From Streptomyces sp. NBC_01803 (GTDB taxonomy: Bacteria; Actinomycetota; Actinomycetes; Streptomycetales; Streptomycetaceae), in the NCBI RefSeq assembly GCF_035917415.1, contig NZ_CP109073.1, positions 2,812,501-2,876,500 on the forward strand: 64,000 bases of DNA, in the 5' to 3' direction. Of the stretch, positions 8,593 through 17,938 are shown piece by piece. The translations under genes were made by a program, and so were the position numbers. The stretch's first letter is position 1. The number at the start of each line of letters is the position of its first letter. The notes under the pieces were generated by a model, which worked only from the letters and a program-made list of their open reading frames with translations, was not told where the DNA came from and did not search any database.

Positions 8593-9179
8593 CGCCGCCT
8601 CCCCCGATGAGGTTCCATGGACCGCCGCGTAGGTGTGTACGCCCATGCTGCCATGGGACGGGTGTGAACGGGGCATGGCGAGGAGGCAGTTCGTCCACAT
8701 GGCGAACTACCTGACGTGTTGACCGGTTTCCCGTGTTTCGTGCCACAGGCTTCCGGAAACCGACTGGTTTCGGCCAAAGTGTGGCCGGAGAACGGCTCAT
8801 GGCGGGGCTACGCCTGGGGCAGGAGTGCTGTGGTCCGGGAGACGCTGGTCGTCTCCCGGACCAGGCCGCCGCCCGCGGGGAATGAGACGACGGCTTCTCC
8901 CGGCCCACTGGATCCCTCAGGGCAGCAGGCCGACCCACGCGTTCCCATCCAAGCGCCCGCCGCCACCCGTGCCCAGAGCGCACAGCCGGGCGCACGGCCA
9001 CATGCCGGGAGCACAATCCCGGGCCGGGGAGCGCTCGTACGCCCGTACGGTCATAAATCCGCCATCCGGGAGGCAACCCCTTAACGGTCAGCAGGCGCCG
9101 AACTACGCTGGGTTCGCGGAGGTACGGGAAAGCCCTGCGCTGGTCGCGGGGCTGCCGTTGGTGTGTCAGGGGTGCGCGC
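8593..9179. other. Intergenic region between divergent genes
   Basis: No convincing gene. It holds an inverted repeat GAAACC-GACT-GGTTTC (8756-8771) about 165 bases before the asparagine-synthetase-like gene, and a strong 13-bp hairpin (arms 8832-8844 and 8850-8862). Both gene promoters must lie here, but I cannot assign them with confidence. Confidence 0.5.
8832..8862. terminator. Strong symmetric hairpin in a divergent intergenic region
   Basis: GGTCCGGGAGACG pairs perfectly with CGTCTCCCGGACC around a 5-base loop. It looks like an intrinsic terminator stem without a T-run, but lies between two divergent starts, where no transcript is expected to end. It could be an attenuator in a long 5' leader or the end of a small unannotated RNA. 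Confidence 0.45.
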
Positions 9180-10661
9180 ATGTCCAGGGATCCACGCGGG
9201 CCGAACGAAAAGCTGGGGGCGGTTCTCGCTCTTGCGGGAATCAGCAATGCGGGACTCGCCCGGCGCGTCAACGACCTCGGCGCTCAGCGGGGGTTGACAC
9301 TGCGTTACGACAAGACATCGGTCGCGAGGTGGGTCACCAAGGGCATGGTGCCGCAGGGCTCCGCTCCGCACCTGATCGCCGCCGCCATCAGCAGCAAGCT
9401 GGGCCGCCCGGTGCCGTTGCAGGAGATCGGCCTCGCGGACACCGATCCGACGCCCGAGGTGGGGCTCGCGTTCCCGCGCGACGTGCCCTCGGCCGTCGAC
9501 TCGGCGACCGAGCTCTACCGGCTCGATGTCACGCCGGGCAAGGGGGTCTGGCAGTCGCTGGCGGGGTCGTTCGCGGTCAGCGCGTACGCCACTCCCGTGT
9601 CGCGCTGGCTCATAACGCCCGCCGACGCCTCCGTCGCCCGCGACGCGCCGCCACCGCGCCCCCCGCTCTCGCGGGAGGGCCTGGCGCGGGAGAGTGGGCC
9701 CGGTGGCCCGGAGCGGGACCGGGACCGGGAGAGCGCGGCCCGGGTCCGGGTCGGGCACTCGGACGTGTCCAAGCTGCGCGAGGCGGCCGAGGAGGCCCGC
9801 CGCTGGGACTCCAAGTACGGTGGCGGGGACTGGCGTTCGTCCATGGTGCCCGAGTGCCTGCGGACGGACGCGGCGCCGCTGCTCCAGAGCGGCTACAGCG
9901 ACGACGTGGGCCGTTCCCTCTTCCGCGCCACGGCGGAGCTGACGCGGCTGGCGGGCTGGATGGCGTTCGACACGGGCCAGCACGAGGCCGCCCAGCGGTA
10001 CTACATCCAGGCGCTGCGGCTGGCGCGGGCCGCCGCCGATGTGCCGCTCGGCGGGTATGTGCTGGCGTCGATGGCGTTGCAGGCGGTCTACCGGGGCTTC
10101 GCGGACGAGGGCGTCGACCTGGCGCAGGCGGCCCTGGAGCGGAACCGTTCGCTGGCCACGGCCCGCACCATGAGCTTCTTCAAGCTGGTCGAGGCGCGGG
10201 CGCTGGCCAAGGCCAACGACGCGGCCGGCTGCGGATCGGCGCTGTCGGCCGCCGAGGGCTGGCTGGAGCGCTCACGCGAGGGCGACGGGGACCCCAGCTG
10301 GCTCGACTTCTACGCCTACGACCGGCTCGCCGCCGACGCCGCCGAGTGCTACATCGATCTGAAGGTGCCCGGCCAGGTGCGGCGTTTCACCAAGCAGGCG
10401 CTGTCCGAGCCGACCGAGGAGTTCGTCCGCTCGCACGGGTTGCGGCTGGTGGTCGCCGCCGTCGCGGAGCTGGAATCGGGGAACCTGGACGCGGCCTGCG
10501 CGGCCGGGACGCGCGCCGTGGAGGTGGCCGGGCGGATCTCGTCGGCGCGCACCACGGACTATGTACGCGACCTGCTGCACCGGCTCGCGCCCTACGGGGA
10601 CGAGCCGCTGGTCAGGGAGTTGCAGGAGCGGGCGCGTCCGCTGCTGACCGCTCCGGCATGA
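9180..10661 (+). CDS. Sporulation-type regulator with TPR-like domain
   Basis: 493 residues. The N-terminal about 75 residues form a helix-turn-helix-like unit ([32 protein letters not shown]). A Pro/Arg-rich linker follows at about 160-190, and the remainder is alpha-helical TPR-like sequence. This is the layout of streptomycete sporulation-associated regulators of the NsdA class, which repress aerial growth and antibiotic genes; that role is known for relatives, not shown here. It ends in an ATGA overlap with the next gene, so the two are probably translated together. The ATG start is 2 codons before the conserved helix. Confidence 0.75.
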   Translation: MSRDPRGPNEKLGAVLALAGISNAGLARRVNDLGAQRGLTLRYDKTSVARWVTKGMVPQGSAPHLIAAAISSKLGRPVPLQEIGLADTDPTPEVGLAFPRDVPSAVDSATELYRLDVTPGKGVWQSLAGSFAVSAYATPVSRWLITPADASVARDAPPPRPPLSREGLARESGPGGPERDRDRESAARVRVGHSDVSKLREAAEEARRWDSKYGGGDWRSSMVPECLRTDAAPLLQSGYSDDVGRSLFRATAELTRLAGWMAFDTGQHEAAQRYYIQALRLARAAADVPLGGYVLASMALQAVYRGFADEGVDLAQAALERNRSLATARTMSFFKLVEARALAKANDAAGCGSALSAAEGWLERSREGDGDPSWLDFYAYDRLAADAAECYIDLKVPGQVRRFTKQALSEPTEEFVRSHGLRLVVAAVAELESGNLDAACAAGTRAVEVAGRISSARTTDYVRDLLHRLAPYGDEPLVRELQERARPLLTAPA

Positions 10662-11905
10662 TGGCGCACATGACAGGGGCATCTCGGGACCGGTCCGGTG
10701 GGCCGGGACGGTTCGACTGCGACGTGGTGGTGATCGGCGGCGGGATCGTCGGCCTGGCCACCGCGCACGCGCTGCGCGCCGCGCGCCCCGGGCTGAGCGT
10801 GACGGTCCTGGAGAAAGAGTCCGGGCTCGCCCGCCATCAGACCGGACGGAACAGCGGGGTCATCCACAGCGGGGTGTACTACCGGCCCGGCTCGCTCAAG
10901 GCGACGTTCGCGGTACGCGGGGCGGCGGCGCTGGTGAAGTTCTGCGCCGAGCACGGCGTGGCGCACGCCGTGCCGGGGAAGCTGATCGTCGCCACCGAGC
11001 CGGCCGAGCTGCCCCGGCTGCACGAGCTGGCGCAGCGGGCGCGGCGCAACGGCGTGCCGGTGCGGGAGCTGGGACCCGCGCAGATCACGGAGCACGAGCC
11101 GGCGGTGCGCGGCGTCGCGGCGCTGCGGGTGGAGACGACCGGGCAGTGCGACTTCGCGGCGGTGGCACGGGAGTTGGCGAAGCTCGTGACGGTGCGGGCG
11201 GGCGCCGAGGTGGTCGCCGTGGACCGGCGGGTGGGGCACGGTGTCGCGGTGCGGACGGCGGACGGCGAGGTGCTGCGGGCGCGTGCGCTGGTGAACTGCG
11301 CGGGCCTGCACAGCGACCGCGTGGCGCGGCTGGCCGGGGACGATCCGGGGCTGCGGATCGTGCCGTTCCGCGGCGAGTTCTACCAGCTGCGGGCGGAACG
11401 GGCGTCGCTGGTGCGGGGGCTGGTCTATCCGGTGCCGGACCCGGCGTTCCCGTTCCTGGGCGTGCACCTGACGACGGGCCTGGACGGCGAGGTGCACATC
11501 GGGCCGAACGCGGTGCTGGCGCTGGCGCGTGAGGGGTACGACTGGCGCACGGTCCGGCCGCGCGACCTGGCGGACGCGCTGACGTACCCAGGGCTGTGGC
11601 GGATGGCGCGGCACCACTGGCGGGCGGGCGCCGAGGAGCTGCGGCGGTCGTGGTCGAAGCGGGCGTTCACGGCGGCGGTGCGGCGGTTGCTGCCGGAGGT
11701 GACGGAGGACGACCTGGAGCCGTCCCCGGCCGGGGTCCGCGCCCAGGCGGTGCTTCCGGACGGCACGCTGGCGGACGACTTCCGGATCATGGAGGCCCCC
11801 CACACGGTCCACGTGCTGAACGCCCCCTCCCCAGCGGCGACGGCCTGCCTCCCGATCGGCCAGGAGGTGGCGACCCGACTGCTGCGGGGACTGGAGGAGA
11901 GCTGA
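10658..11905 (+). CDS. lhgO: L-2-hydroxyglutarate oxidase
   Basis: FAD-dependent oxidoreductase of the DAO family that oxidises L-2-hydroxyglutarate to 2-oxoglutarate, a metabolite-repair reaction. The FAD site [18 protein letters not shown] lies near the N-terminus, followed by the family-typical [20 protein letters not shown] and, near the C-terminus, [17 protein letters not shown]. About 415 residues is normal for LhgO. The first ATG overlaps the upstream stop (ATGA); another in-frame ATG four codons on is equally possible and no clear ribosome site separates them. Coupling to a developmental regulator is a conserved-looking arrangement but functionally unexplained. Confidence 0.88.
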   Translation: MMAHMTGASRDRSGGPGRFDCDVVVIGGGIVGLATAHALRAARPGLSVTVLEKESGLARHQTGRNSGVIHSGVYYRPGSLKATFAVRGAAALVKFCAEHGVAHAVPGKLIVATEPAELPRLHELAQRARRNGVPVRELGPAQITEHEPAVRGVAALRVETTGQCDFAAVARELAKLVTVRAGAEVVAVDRRVGHGVAVRTADGEVLRARALVNCAGLHSDRVARLAGDDPGLRIVPFRGEFYQLRAERASLVRGLVYPVPDPAFPFLGVHLTTGLDGEVHIGPNAVLALAREGYDWRTVRPRDLADALTYPGLWRMARHHWRAGAEELRRSWSKRAFTAAVRRLLPEVTEDDLEPSPAGVRAQAVLPDGTLADDFRIMEAPHTVHVLNAPSPAATACLPIGQEVATRLLRGLEES

Positions 11906-12660
11906 GGCGGGGCCGGGTGGAGCGGGTGCCCGCGCGGCGGCCCGGCCCGGCGGGGCGGCGCGACGCGGCCCGGGTGGCGGGGACGGCGCGCGGTCGGGCC
12001 GGGCCCCCGCCGCCGTGAAGGGAAGCGTGGCCGACCCGGCCCGGGGGCAGGCCCGCGGCGGGGGTGGCCTTCGCCCGGAGCCGGGGCCGGGGCCGTCGCC
12101 CGGAGCCGGGGCCGGGAGGTACGGGGGGCCGGGGGGTACGGGGGGCGGCCCGCGCGGGCAGCGCGGGCAGCGCGGAGCGGAAGCGCGGTGCCGGCGCGGA
12201 CGCGCGGTGCCAGCGCGCAGGCGCAGGCCCTGGGCGGTGGGGGTGGCCATTGCCCGGAGCCGGGGCCGTCGCCCGGAGCCGGGCCGGGAGGTACGGGGGG
12301 CCGGCGCGGGCAGCGCGGAGCGGACGCGCGGTGCCCGCGCGCAGGCGCGGTGCCGGCACGCAGGCGCGGTGCCGGCACGCAGGCGCGGTGCCGGCACGCA
12401 GGCGCGGTGCCGGCACGCAGGCGCAGGCCCTGGGCGATGGGGGTGGCCGTTGCCCGGAGCCGGGGCCGTTGCCCGGGGCCGGGCCGGGAGGTACGGGGGG
12501 CCGGGGGGCCGAAGGGCGGGCAGCGCGGGCAGCGCGGCGCGCAGGCGCGGTGCCAGGCGCGCAGGCGCAGGCGCAGGCCCTGGGCGGTGGGGGTCGCCGT
12601 TGCCCGGGGCCGGGGCCGTTGCCCGGGGCCGGGCCGGGAGGGACCGGCGCGCGGTGCGTT
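11906..12660. repeat. GC-rich repeat field containing copies of a gene's 3' end
   Basis: About 750 bases of imperfect repeats fill the convergent gap. The motif CAGGCGCAGGCCCTGGGCGG, which is antisense to the last codons of the beta-propeller gene (its C-terminus TAQGLRLR), recurs near 12220, 12415 and 12570 as well as in the gene at about 12678. Each copy is followed by GCCCGGAGCCGGGGCCG and GGTACGGGGGGCCGG blocks. A 19-base unit, CAGGCGCGGTGCCGGCACG, is present in four perfect tandem copies at 12342-12417. Long open frames here are products of composition, not genes. Confidence 0.85.
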
Positions 12661-14004
12661 CTAGCGTTCGAAGGCGCGCAGGCGCAGGCCCTGGGCGGTG
12701 GGGGTTTCGATCGTGGCCATGACGTACAGCTGGTGCTCGTCGTGGACCATGTACGGCTCGTCGTTCGTCCGGCGGGTGTCCAGGGGAACCGCGCCGGCGG
12801 GCGTGTCCGTGCCGTCGGCCGGGGAGAGGCGGAGGAGCTCCAGGCTGTCGGCGGTCGGGTGGCCCAGCAGCAGGCGGCCGTTGTCGTCCGCGTCGAAGAG
12901 CCGGACGTCCTCGGGCAGCTCCGCCTCCCACAGCGGCGAGCCGTCGGTCAGGTCGTAGCCGGTGAAGACCGCGGCGTCCGCGGCCTCCTCGGCCGGGGCG
13001 CGGCGGGCGACCAGCACCTCGCCCACCACCGCCGACTCCGCTGGCACCAGGTCGGCCATCGGCAGGCGCCACAGCTCGTCGCCGTTCTCCGAATACCCCA
13101 CGAGGTCGTCGTCCTGGTGCAGCAGCACCGGGTCGCCCGCGACGATGTCCGTGAAGCCGAGGTCCGGGTCCGACCCCGGGTGCGTCCACTCCAGCCCGCC
13201 CGTGTCCGCGTGGTACACGCTCAGCTCCGGCTCCCCGCCGCAGCGGGTCAGCGCGACGACGCGCGAGTCCGCGTGCCGGATGGCCAGCGTCTGGCGACCG
13301 GTCGCGCAGTCCCACGCCAGGCCGCCCGGCGGCTCGGGGGCGGCCAGCTCCGTTCCCGTCTCGGCCTCGAAGCGGTGGAAGCCGGTCGGGCTGCCCGCCG
13401 TGTCCAGGTTGACGGTGACCGTGTCGTTCCCGACCGTCACCGTCACACCACCCGCCTCGACCGCCCGGCCGTCCGGGGTGAGGAGGTCGGCCGACCAGAG
13501 CAGCTCGCCGCTCTCCGTGTCGATCGCGCCGAGCACCGAGCAGCTTCCCGGCGGGTCCGCGCCGACCGGGTCCGCGGCGGCGTAGAGCACCGCGCCCGTG
13601 CCCGCCGCGTTGACCCGCTCGGCCGCCGCGCAGGGCCGGGTCGCGCCCTCCGGCAGCGGGGCGTCCCACAGCGGCTCGCCGTCGACCGCTCCGTAGCCGC
13701 TGACGCCCGCCGTCGAGACGACCGTCACCGTCTCATCGTTCGCCCATAGCCGGGTGGCGGTCGCGTCCTGGGCGCCGATCCCGGCCGCGATCGCGGGCGC
13801 GTGCCAGACCTGGGCCAGCTCGGCGGGCGGCTCGTCGCCGGTCGTGGTGGCCGCCGTGCCCGCCACGAGACCGCCGTCCACGTCCTCGGTCGCCGTGCGC
13901 CCCGCCTCGCGGCTGAACACCACGACCCACACGGTCAGCAGCGCCAGCAGGGCCATCCCCACGGGCAGCACGATCAGCCCCATTCGACTGTTGCCCTCCG
14001 CCAT
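12661..14004 (-). CDS. Membrane-anchored PQQ-like beta-propeller protein
   Basis: 447 residues. It starts MAEGNSRMG and has one N-terminal membrane helix (GLIVLPVGMALLALLTVWVV), then an extracytoplasmic domain of repeated W-rich blades (GEPLWDAPL, GELLWSADLL, GLEWTHPGS, GDELWRLPM, GSPLWEAEL), as in PQQ-binding-like propellers. No catalytic residues are evident; such proteins usually act as exported scaffolds or assembly factors. The chosen ATG has GGGGGAG 4 bases upstream, and the longer frame adds only a poor N-terminus. Its 3' end has been copied into the repeat field next door, so the exact C-terminus may vary between strains. Confidence 0.75.
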   Translation of the reverse strand: MAEGNSRMGLIVLPVGMALLALLTVWVVVFSREAGRTATEDVDGGLVAGTAATTTGDEPPAELAQVWHAPAIAAGIGAQDATATRLWANDETVTVVSTAGVSGYGAVDGEPLWDAPLPEGATRPCAAAERVNAAGTGAVLYAAADPVGADPPGSCSVLGAIDTESGELLWSADLLTPDGRAVEAGGVTVTVGNDTVTVNLDTAGSPTGFHRFEAETGTELAAPEPPGGLAWDCATGRQTLAIRHADSRVVALTRCGGEPELSVYHADTGGLEWTHPGSDPDLGFTDIVAGDPVLLHQDDDLVGYSENGDELWRLPMADLVPAESAVVGEVLVARRAPAEEAADAAVFTGYDLTDGSPLWEAELPEDVRLFDADDNGRLLLGHPTADSLELLRLSPADGTDTPAGAVPLDTRRTNDEPYMVHDEHQLYVMATIETPTAQGLRLRAFER

Positions 14005-14123
14005 GACACTCCCCCGAGTCACGAGCTTCGTCACGGAGTTCGACGTCAACGGCCGGCCGGCCGGTTCCATGTTCGAATCACCGCATCACCGTTTCGCGGT
14101 TTCGCCGTAAAATCGGACGCATT

Positions 14124-14909
14124 GTGACTGAAATGACCAACGGCAGCAACCGTCTCACGCCTACCACGACCGAGCGAGCCCCGATGTTCCCGCCCGGCGT
14201 CGGTCCGGCCGCCGATCCGGTCGGCGGGCGCCACGAGCGCACCATCCGCAGCTTCCAGCCGCGCCGCAGCCGCGTCACGTCCGCGCAGCGCGACGCGCTG
14301 CTGCGGCTCTGGTCGCGCTGGGGCCTGGAGATCGACGGGCGGGAGCGGCTCGACCTGGGCGCGCTGTTCGGCGGGCTGCCGGTCGTGCTGGAGATCGGCT
14401 TCGGGATGGGCGAGGCGACGGCCGAGATGGCGGCGGCCGACCCGGGCACGGGCATCCTCGCCACCGACGTGCACACCCCGGGCCAGGGGAACTTACTGCG
14501 GCTGGCCGAGCAACGTGGCCTGACCAACGTCCGGGTGGCGAACGGCGACGCGATCATCCTGCTCCGCGAGATGATCGCGCCGGGCGCGCTGGCCGGGGTG
14601 CGGGTGTTCTTCCCCGACCCGTGGCCGAAGAAGCGGCACCACAAACGGCGGATCGTGCAGCCGGAGTTCGTCGAGCTGGCCGCCTCCCGCCTGGCCCCGG
14701 GCGCGTTGCTGCACTGCGCGACGGACTGGGAGCCGTACGCGGAGTCGATGCTCGACGTGCTCACGGCCAGCCCGTCGTTCGCCAACGCGGCCGGTGACGG
14801 CTTCGCGCCGCGGCCCGCCGACCGTCCGCTGACGCGCTTCGAACGGCAGGGCCTGGCCAAGGGACATGTGGTGCGCGACGTTCTCTTCCGCCGGACTTCC
14901 CCCGCGTGA
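14124..14909 (+). CDS. trmB: tRNA (guanine-N7-)-methyltransferase
   Basis: 261 residues. TrmB makes m7G46 in the variable loop of many tRNAs, using S-adenosylmethionine. The SAM site is LEIGFGMGEATAEMA, and VFFPDPWPKKRHHKRRIV is the family signature that binds tRNA. An extra N-terminal about 45 residues (starting GTG, VTEMTNGSN) is usual in actinobacteria. An A/T-rich TAAAAT sits 11 bases before the start, so the mRNA may be leaderless or nearly so. It is followed after about 40 bases by the PrsW-like gene. Confidence 0.93.
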   Translation: MTEMTNGSNRLTPTTTERAPMFPPGVGPAADPVGGRHERTIRSFQPRRSRVTSAQRDALLRLWSRWGLEIDGRERLDLGALFGGLPVVLEIGFGMGEATAEMAAADPGTGILATDVHTPGQGNLLRLAEQRGLTNVRVANGDAIILLREMIAPGALAGVRVFFPDPWPKKRHHKRRIVQPEFVELAASRLAPGALLHCATDWEPYAESMLDVLTASPSFANAAGDGFAPRPADRPLTRFERQGLAKGHVVRDVLFRRTSPA

Positions 14910-14950
14910 CGGCCTGTCGACGCGCCCCCCGCGCGCCGTAAGGTCATCGG

Positions 14951-16117
14951 GTGCGCTCACCGTTCCCCCCACGCCTCACCGCACGCCGGGCGATCGCCGT
15001 ATCGCTGCCGCTGTGCGGGCTGGTGGTGGCCGGTCTGGTGTGCCGGGAGACGGGCGCCGAGGGGTTCTGGACGGGGTTGCTGCTCGCGCTGCTGCCGGTG
15101 CCGTTCCTGCTCGGGGCGCTGCGCTGGGTGGATGCCCAAGCGCCCAAGCCATGGCGGACGTTGGCGTTCGCGTTCGGCTGGGGCGCGTGCGCGGCGACGC
15201 TTTTCGCACTGCTGGCCAACGGGTTGCTGGTGCGCTGGCTGACGGACGAGGCAGCGACGATCGCGCCCAGGCACGCCAACACGCTCGAACTCACCGTTAT
15301 CGCCCCGGTGGTGGAGGAGACGAGCAAGGCCGTGGCCGTGCTGCTGCTGTTCCTGCGCCGACCGCACGCGTTCAACGGAATCCTGGCCGGCATCGTGACG
15401 GCGGGCGTCACGGCGACGGGCTTCGCGTTCACCGAGAACATCCTGTATCTGGGCAGCGCCTTCGCCCAGGACCGGTCGGCGGGTCTCGTCGGCGTCGATC
15501 TGCTGGGCTCCAGAACGGCGGTGACGTTCTTCGTCCGCGTCGTGGTCGCGCCCGCCGCGCACCCGATGTTCACGGCGCTGACCGGCGTCGGCTTCGGGCT
15601 GGCGGCGGTGCTGGCCCGGCACCGGCGGGCACCGCGCGCGCTGCTGCCGCTGGGCGGGCTGGCCGCGGCGATGGGCCTGCACTCGGCGTGGAACGCCTCG
15701 GCCTCCATGGACCTGTCGGGCTTCGGCGCGATGTACGGGCTGGTGATGCTCCCGGCGTTCGGCCTGCTGTGCTGGCTGACAGTGTGGGCACGGCAGCGCC
15801 AACTGAGTGCCGTGCGCGAGATGTTGCCGTTGTACGCGGCGGCGGGGTGGCTGTCGGCAGCGGAGCCGCCGATGCTGGGCTCGGCGCGGCGGCGTTCGCT
15901 GGCGCGGCGGCTGGCCCACAAGGAGCACGGACAGGCGGGGTGGCGGGCGGTCGCCGGGTACCAGGCGGCGGCCACGTCACTGGCGTTGCTGCGCGAGCAG
16001 GCCGAACGGGGCGCGGCCTCGCCCGACTTCGCCGCCCGGGAGCGTGAACTGCTCGACCGCGTGCGGCGCCACCGCGAGCTGGCCGGGCCGCCGACGGTGG
16101 CGGCGGCCCGGCTCTGA
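14951..16117 (+). CDS. prsW: PrsW-family intramembrane metalloprotease
   Basis: 388 residues with about eight membrane helices in the first 280. Family motifs are VVEETSKAVAVL (EE catalytic pair), FAFTENILYL and HPMFTALTGVGFG, which carry the residues expected to bind the metal. Relatives cleave anti-sigma factors or other membrane proteins in response to envelope stress. The C-terminal about 110 residues are soluble and helical. The GTG start directly precedes the first helix. The sigma/zinc-finger membrane fusion 10 kb upstream is a conceivable substrate, but nothing in the sequence proves it. Confidence 0.85.
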   Translation: MRSPFPPRLTARRAIAVSLPLCGLVVAGLVCRETGAEGFWTGLLLALLPVPFLLGALRWVDAQAPKPWRTLAFAFGWGACAATLFALLANGLLVRWLTDEAATIAPRHANTLELTVIAPVVEETSKAVAVLLLFLRRPHAFNGILAGIVTAGVTATGFAFTENILYLGSAFAQDRSAGLVGVDLLGSRTAVTFFVRVVVAPAAHPMFTALTGVGFGLAAVLARHRRAPRALLPLGGLAAAMGLHSAWNASASMDLSGFGAMYGLVMLPAFGLLCWLTVWARQRQLSAVREMLPLYAAAGWLSAAEPPMLGSARRRSLARRLAHKEHGQAGWRAVAGYQAAATSLALLREQAERGAASPDFAARERELLDRVRRHRELAGPPTVAAARL

Positions 16118-16171
16118 AGCGGTCCGCGGTCAGCGGTAAGGCGGCAGCGGTCAGGGATCCACGGTCAGCGG

Positions 16172-17131
16172 TCAGCGCAGGGAGAGCCGCATGCCGTCGG
16201 CGCTCCGGCCGCGGGCCCGGGCGAGGATCCACTGCCGCTCCTCGGCGCGGAGTTGGCCGGGCGGCCCGAAACCGATGAGGTCGATGCGCGGGCTGACGTC
16301 GAGGAAGTCGAGCAGCCGCGCCATGGTGAAACCCGTGCCGGCGTCGGCCGCCCAACTCGTCTCGCCGATCAGGGCCGGGTCGCGGAGGGGGCGGCTCAGC
16401 GAGCGATCGCCGACGCGGGACTGCGCGCCCGGCACGAGGTGCCGCGCGATGGCCGCCTGCCACTCGGCGGGCCGGTCCCCGAAGACCAGCCGGGTGTCCA
16501 CGCGCCGCCGCCAGCCCGGGCCGTCGCTGCGGTACGAGACGGCGTGCACGTCGGTGCGGTCGCCGGTGCCGGGGGTGTGCGTCTGGAACGAGTCGAGGCG
16601 TATCACCAGGTCGTAGCCGTCTATGACCCCGCCCAGGTCACTGGCGGCGACCTCCTCGCCGTTGGCGACGACGCAGACCGCGCGGCCGGCGACCTGGGCG
16701 CGGAACGCCTCGACGCCGATGTGCCGGGTCTCCTCCCCCGCGAGCGCGTCCGACCGGCCGTGGGCGTGGACGGAGTCCGCCTCGCGCCCGTCCGCGGCGA
16801 GCGCCTGGGCGCGCAGCCGCCAGGCGTCCTGCGACCGGCTGCGCAGCGCCACCCCAGCGTCGGCGACCCGGCGGGCCAGCCGCACTTCACCGGCGTCGAG
16901 GGCGATCCGGCCGACGTTGAGGAGGGCGTCGAACGAACGATCCGGGGACGGCTCGTACGCGGCGTGCTCCGCCACGAGCGTCCCGATAGCCGACACGAGC
17001 TTGGCGCGCTCCGGCACCAACGTCCCGCCCAGCCCGTCGAGCGCCGTCAGATAGCCGGCGCACTCACGCACGCACGCGGTGACCAAGTCCTCCGCGCGTG
17101 CCACACTTCCCGGTCGCAGCCTGACCTTCAT
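16172..17131 (-). CDS. Glycosyltransferase family 29 (sialyltransferase)-like protein
   Basis: 319 residues. The first about 150 are helical and TPR-like. The C-terminal half carries two blocks resembling the sialylmotifs of GT29. VCVVANGEEVAASDLG followed by IDGYDLVIRLD matches motif L, and GTGFTMARLLDFLD followed by IDLIGFG matches motif S. GT29 enzymes transfer sialic acid or related nonulosonic acids from CMP donors. In bacteria such proteins are rare and often uncharacterised, and no CMP-sugar genes are nearby, so the donor is open. The ATG giving MKVRLRPG was chosen because the upstream extension is Arg-rich shadow. It lies alone, convergent with the PrsW gene. Confidence 0.65.
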   Translation of the reverse strand: MKVRLRPGSVARAEDLVTACVRECAGYLTALDGLGGTLVPERAKLVSAIGTLVAEHAAYEPSPDRSFDALLNVGRIALDAGEVRLARRVADAGVALRSRSQDAWRLRAQALAADGREADSVHAHGRSDALAGEETRHIGVEAFRAQVAGRAVCVVANGEEVAASDLGGVIDGYDLVIRLDSFQTHTPGTGDRTDVHAVSYRSDGPGWRRRVDTRLVFGDRPAEWQAAIARHLVPGAQSRVGDRSLSRPLRDPALIGETSWAADAGTGFTMARLLDFLDVSPRIDLIGFGPPGQLRAEERQWILARARGRSADGMRLSLR

Positions 17132-17263
17132 GTTCCCGACTGTGCCCGCGCGGCGGACTCGGGACGTGACTCGCAAACACCGACAAGGTGAACGTTACCT
17201 GTCTAGCGCGTCGCGGCGACCGACCGTAACGTCTCTCTCACAGAAAGCGTGGGATGGAGCGCG

Positions 17264-17938
17264 ATGTTCACCGAGTACGAAGTACAGCTCCGGGAGCGCT
17301 TCCTCGCGGCCCCCGTCTCTTCTGCCCCGGCCCCGTGGCACCCGGTCTTCGGGCCGTCCCTCCCGGCGATCCCGATCGGCGGCCTGCTCGGCATCGGCTT
17401 CGCGCAGGCCCCGGACACCGGGCACGACCTGGTGATGGTCGTCTCGCTGGACGGCCACGGCCTGTTCGACGCCGCCACCGGCACGCTGCTCGCCCGCGAC
17501 CGCGACCCCGACCCGGACACGACCGACCCGACGGGCCCCCACCTGACCTGCCCCGGCCTCGGCCCCCTGACCGGCACCCCGGTCCACATCGCCGGCCTCC
17601 ACGGCGGCGGCCTGCACGCGACGACGGACGACGGCTGGACCCTGGACGTGGTCAGCCCGGACTGGCCCCACCACCGCGTCCTGCTCTCCACGGACGGCGG
17701 CCTCTACCACGGCCCGGCGGGCGGCGACTGGTGGCACATCCACCACACGACCCACGCCCCCCTCCGCGCGGTGGGCTTCTCCCCCACGGGCCGCACCCTG
17801 GCGGTGGCGACGAGCACGGATTTGACGCTGCTGTCACGGGAGCGGTCAGGGAGCGACGATCCCCCACTCAACGGCCGAGCGGGATCCCGCCCAGCCTTCC
17901 TGGGTCTTCCAGACAGAACCAATGCGCAGGGTCTCTAG
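17264..17938 (+). CDS. WD40-like hypothetical protein, C-terminus altered by the island
   Basis: 224 residues. The body contains repeats such as VVSLDGHGLFDAATGTLLAR, TLDVVSPDW, DWWHIHHTTHAPLRAVGFSP and TLAVATSTDLTLL, in the style of a small beta-propeller. GGAG lies 4 bases before the ATG. The last about 25 residues run 93 bases into the convergent lower-GC nuclease-like gene and look unrelated to the propeller, as if an insertion had replaced the original 3' end. Function unknown. Confidence 0.65.
   Translation: MFTEYEVQLRERFLAAPVSSAPAPWHPVFGPSLPAIPIGGLLGIGFAQAPDTGHDLVMVVSLDGHGLFDAATGTLLARDRDPDPDTTDPTGPHLTCPGLGPLTGTPVHIAGLHGGGLHATTDDGWTLDVVSPDWPHHRVLLSTDGGLYHGPAGGDWWHIHHTTHAPLRAVGFSPTGRTLAVATSTDLTLLSRERSGSDDPPLNGRAGSRPAFLGLPDRTNAQGL

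Noticed and set aside
8593..9179. Lasso precursor gene for the synthetase-like protein
   Set aside because: Short frames here lack a leader-core pattern with a Gly/Ala/Ser/Cys core start and an Asp/Glu ring residue, and no ribosome site supports them.
8825..10640. Plus-strand open frame that extends lhgO far upstream
   Set aside because: It overlaps the regulator gene in another frame and consists of Gly/Arg/Ala shadow; lhgO motifs begin only after 10,658.
12342..12417. Possible CRISPR array
   Set aside because: The 19-base units follow one another directly with no spacers and no cas genes are near.
10592..13669. A 1025-residue minus-strand open frame
   Set aside because: It runs antisense through lhgO and the repeat field, has Arg/Pro/Ala composition and no family motif; it is a shadow of high GC content.
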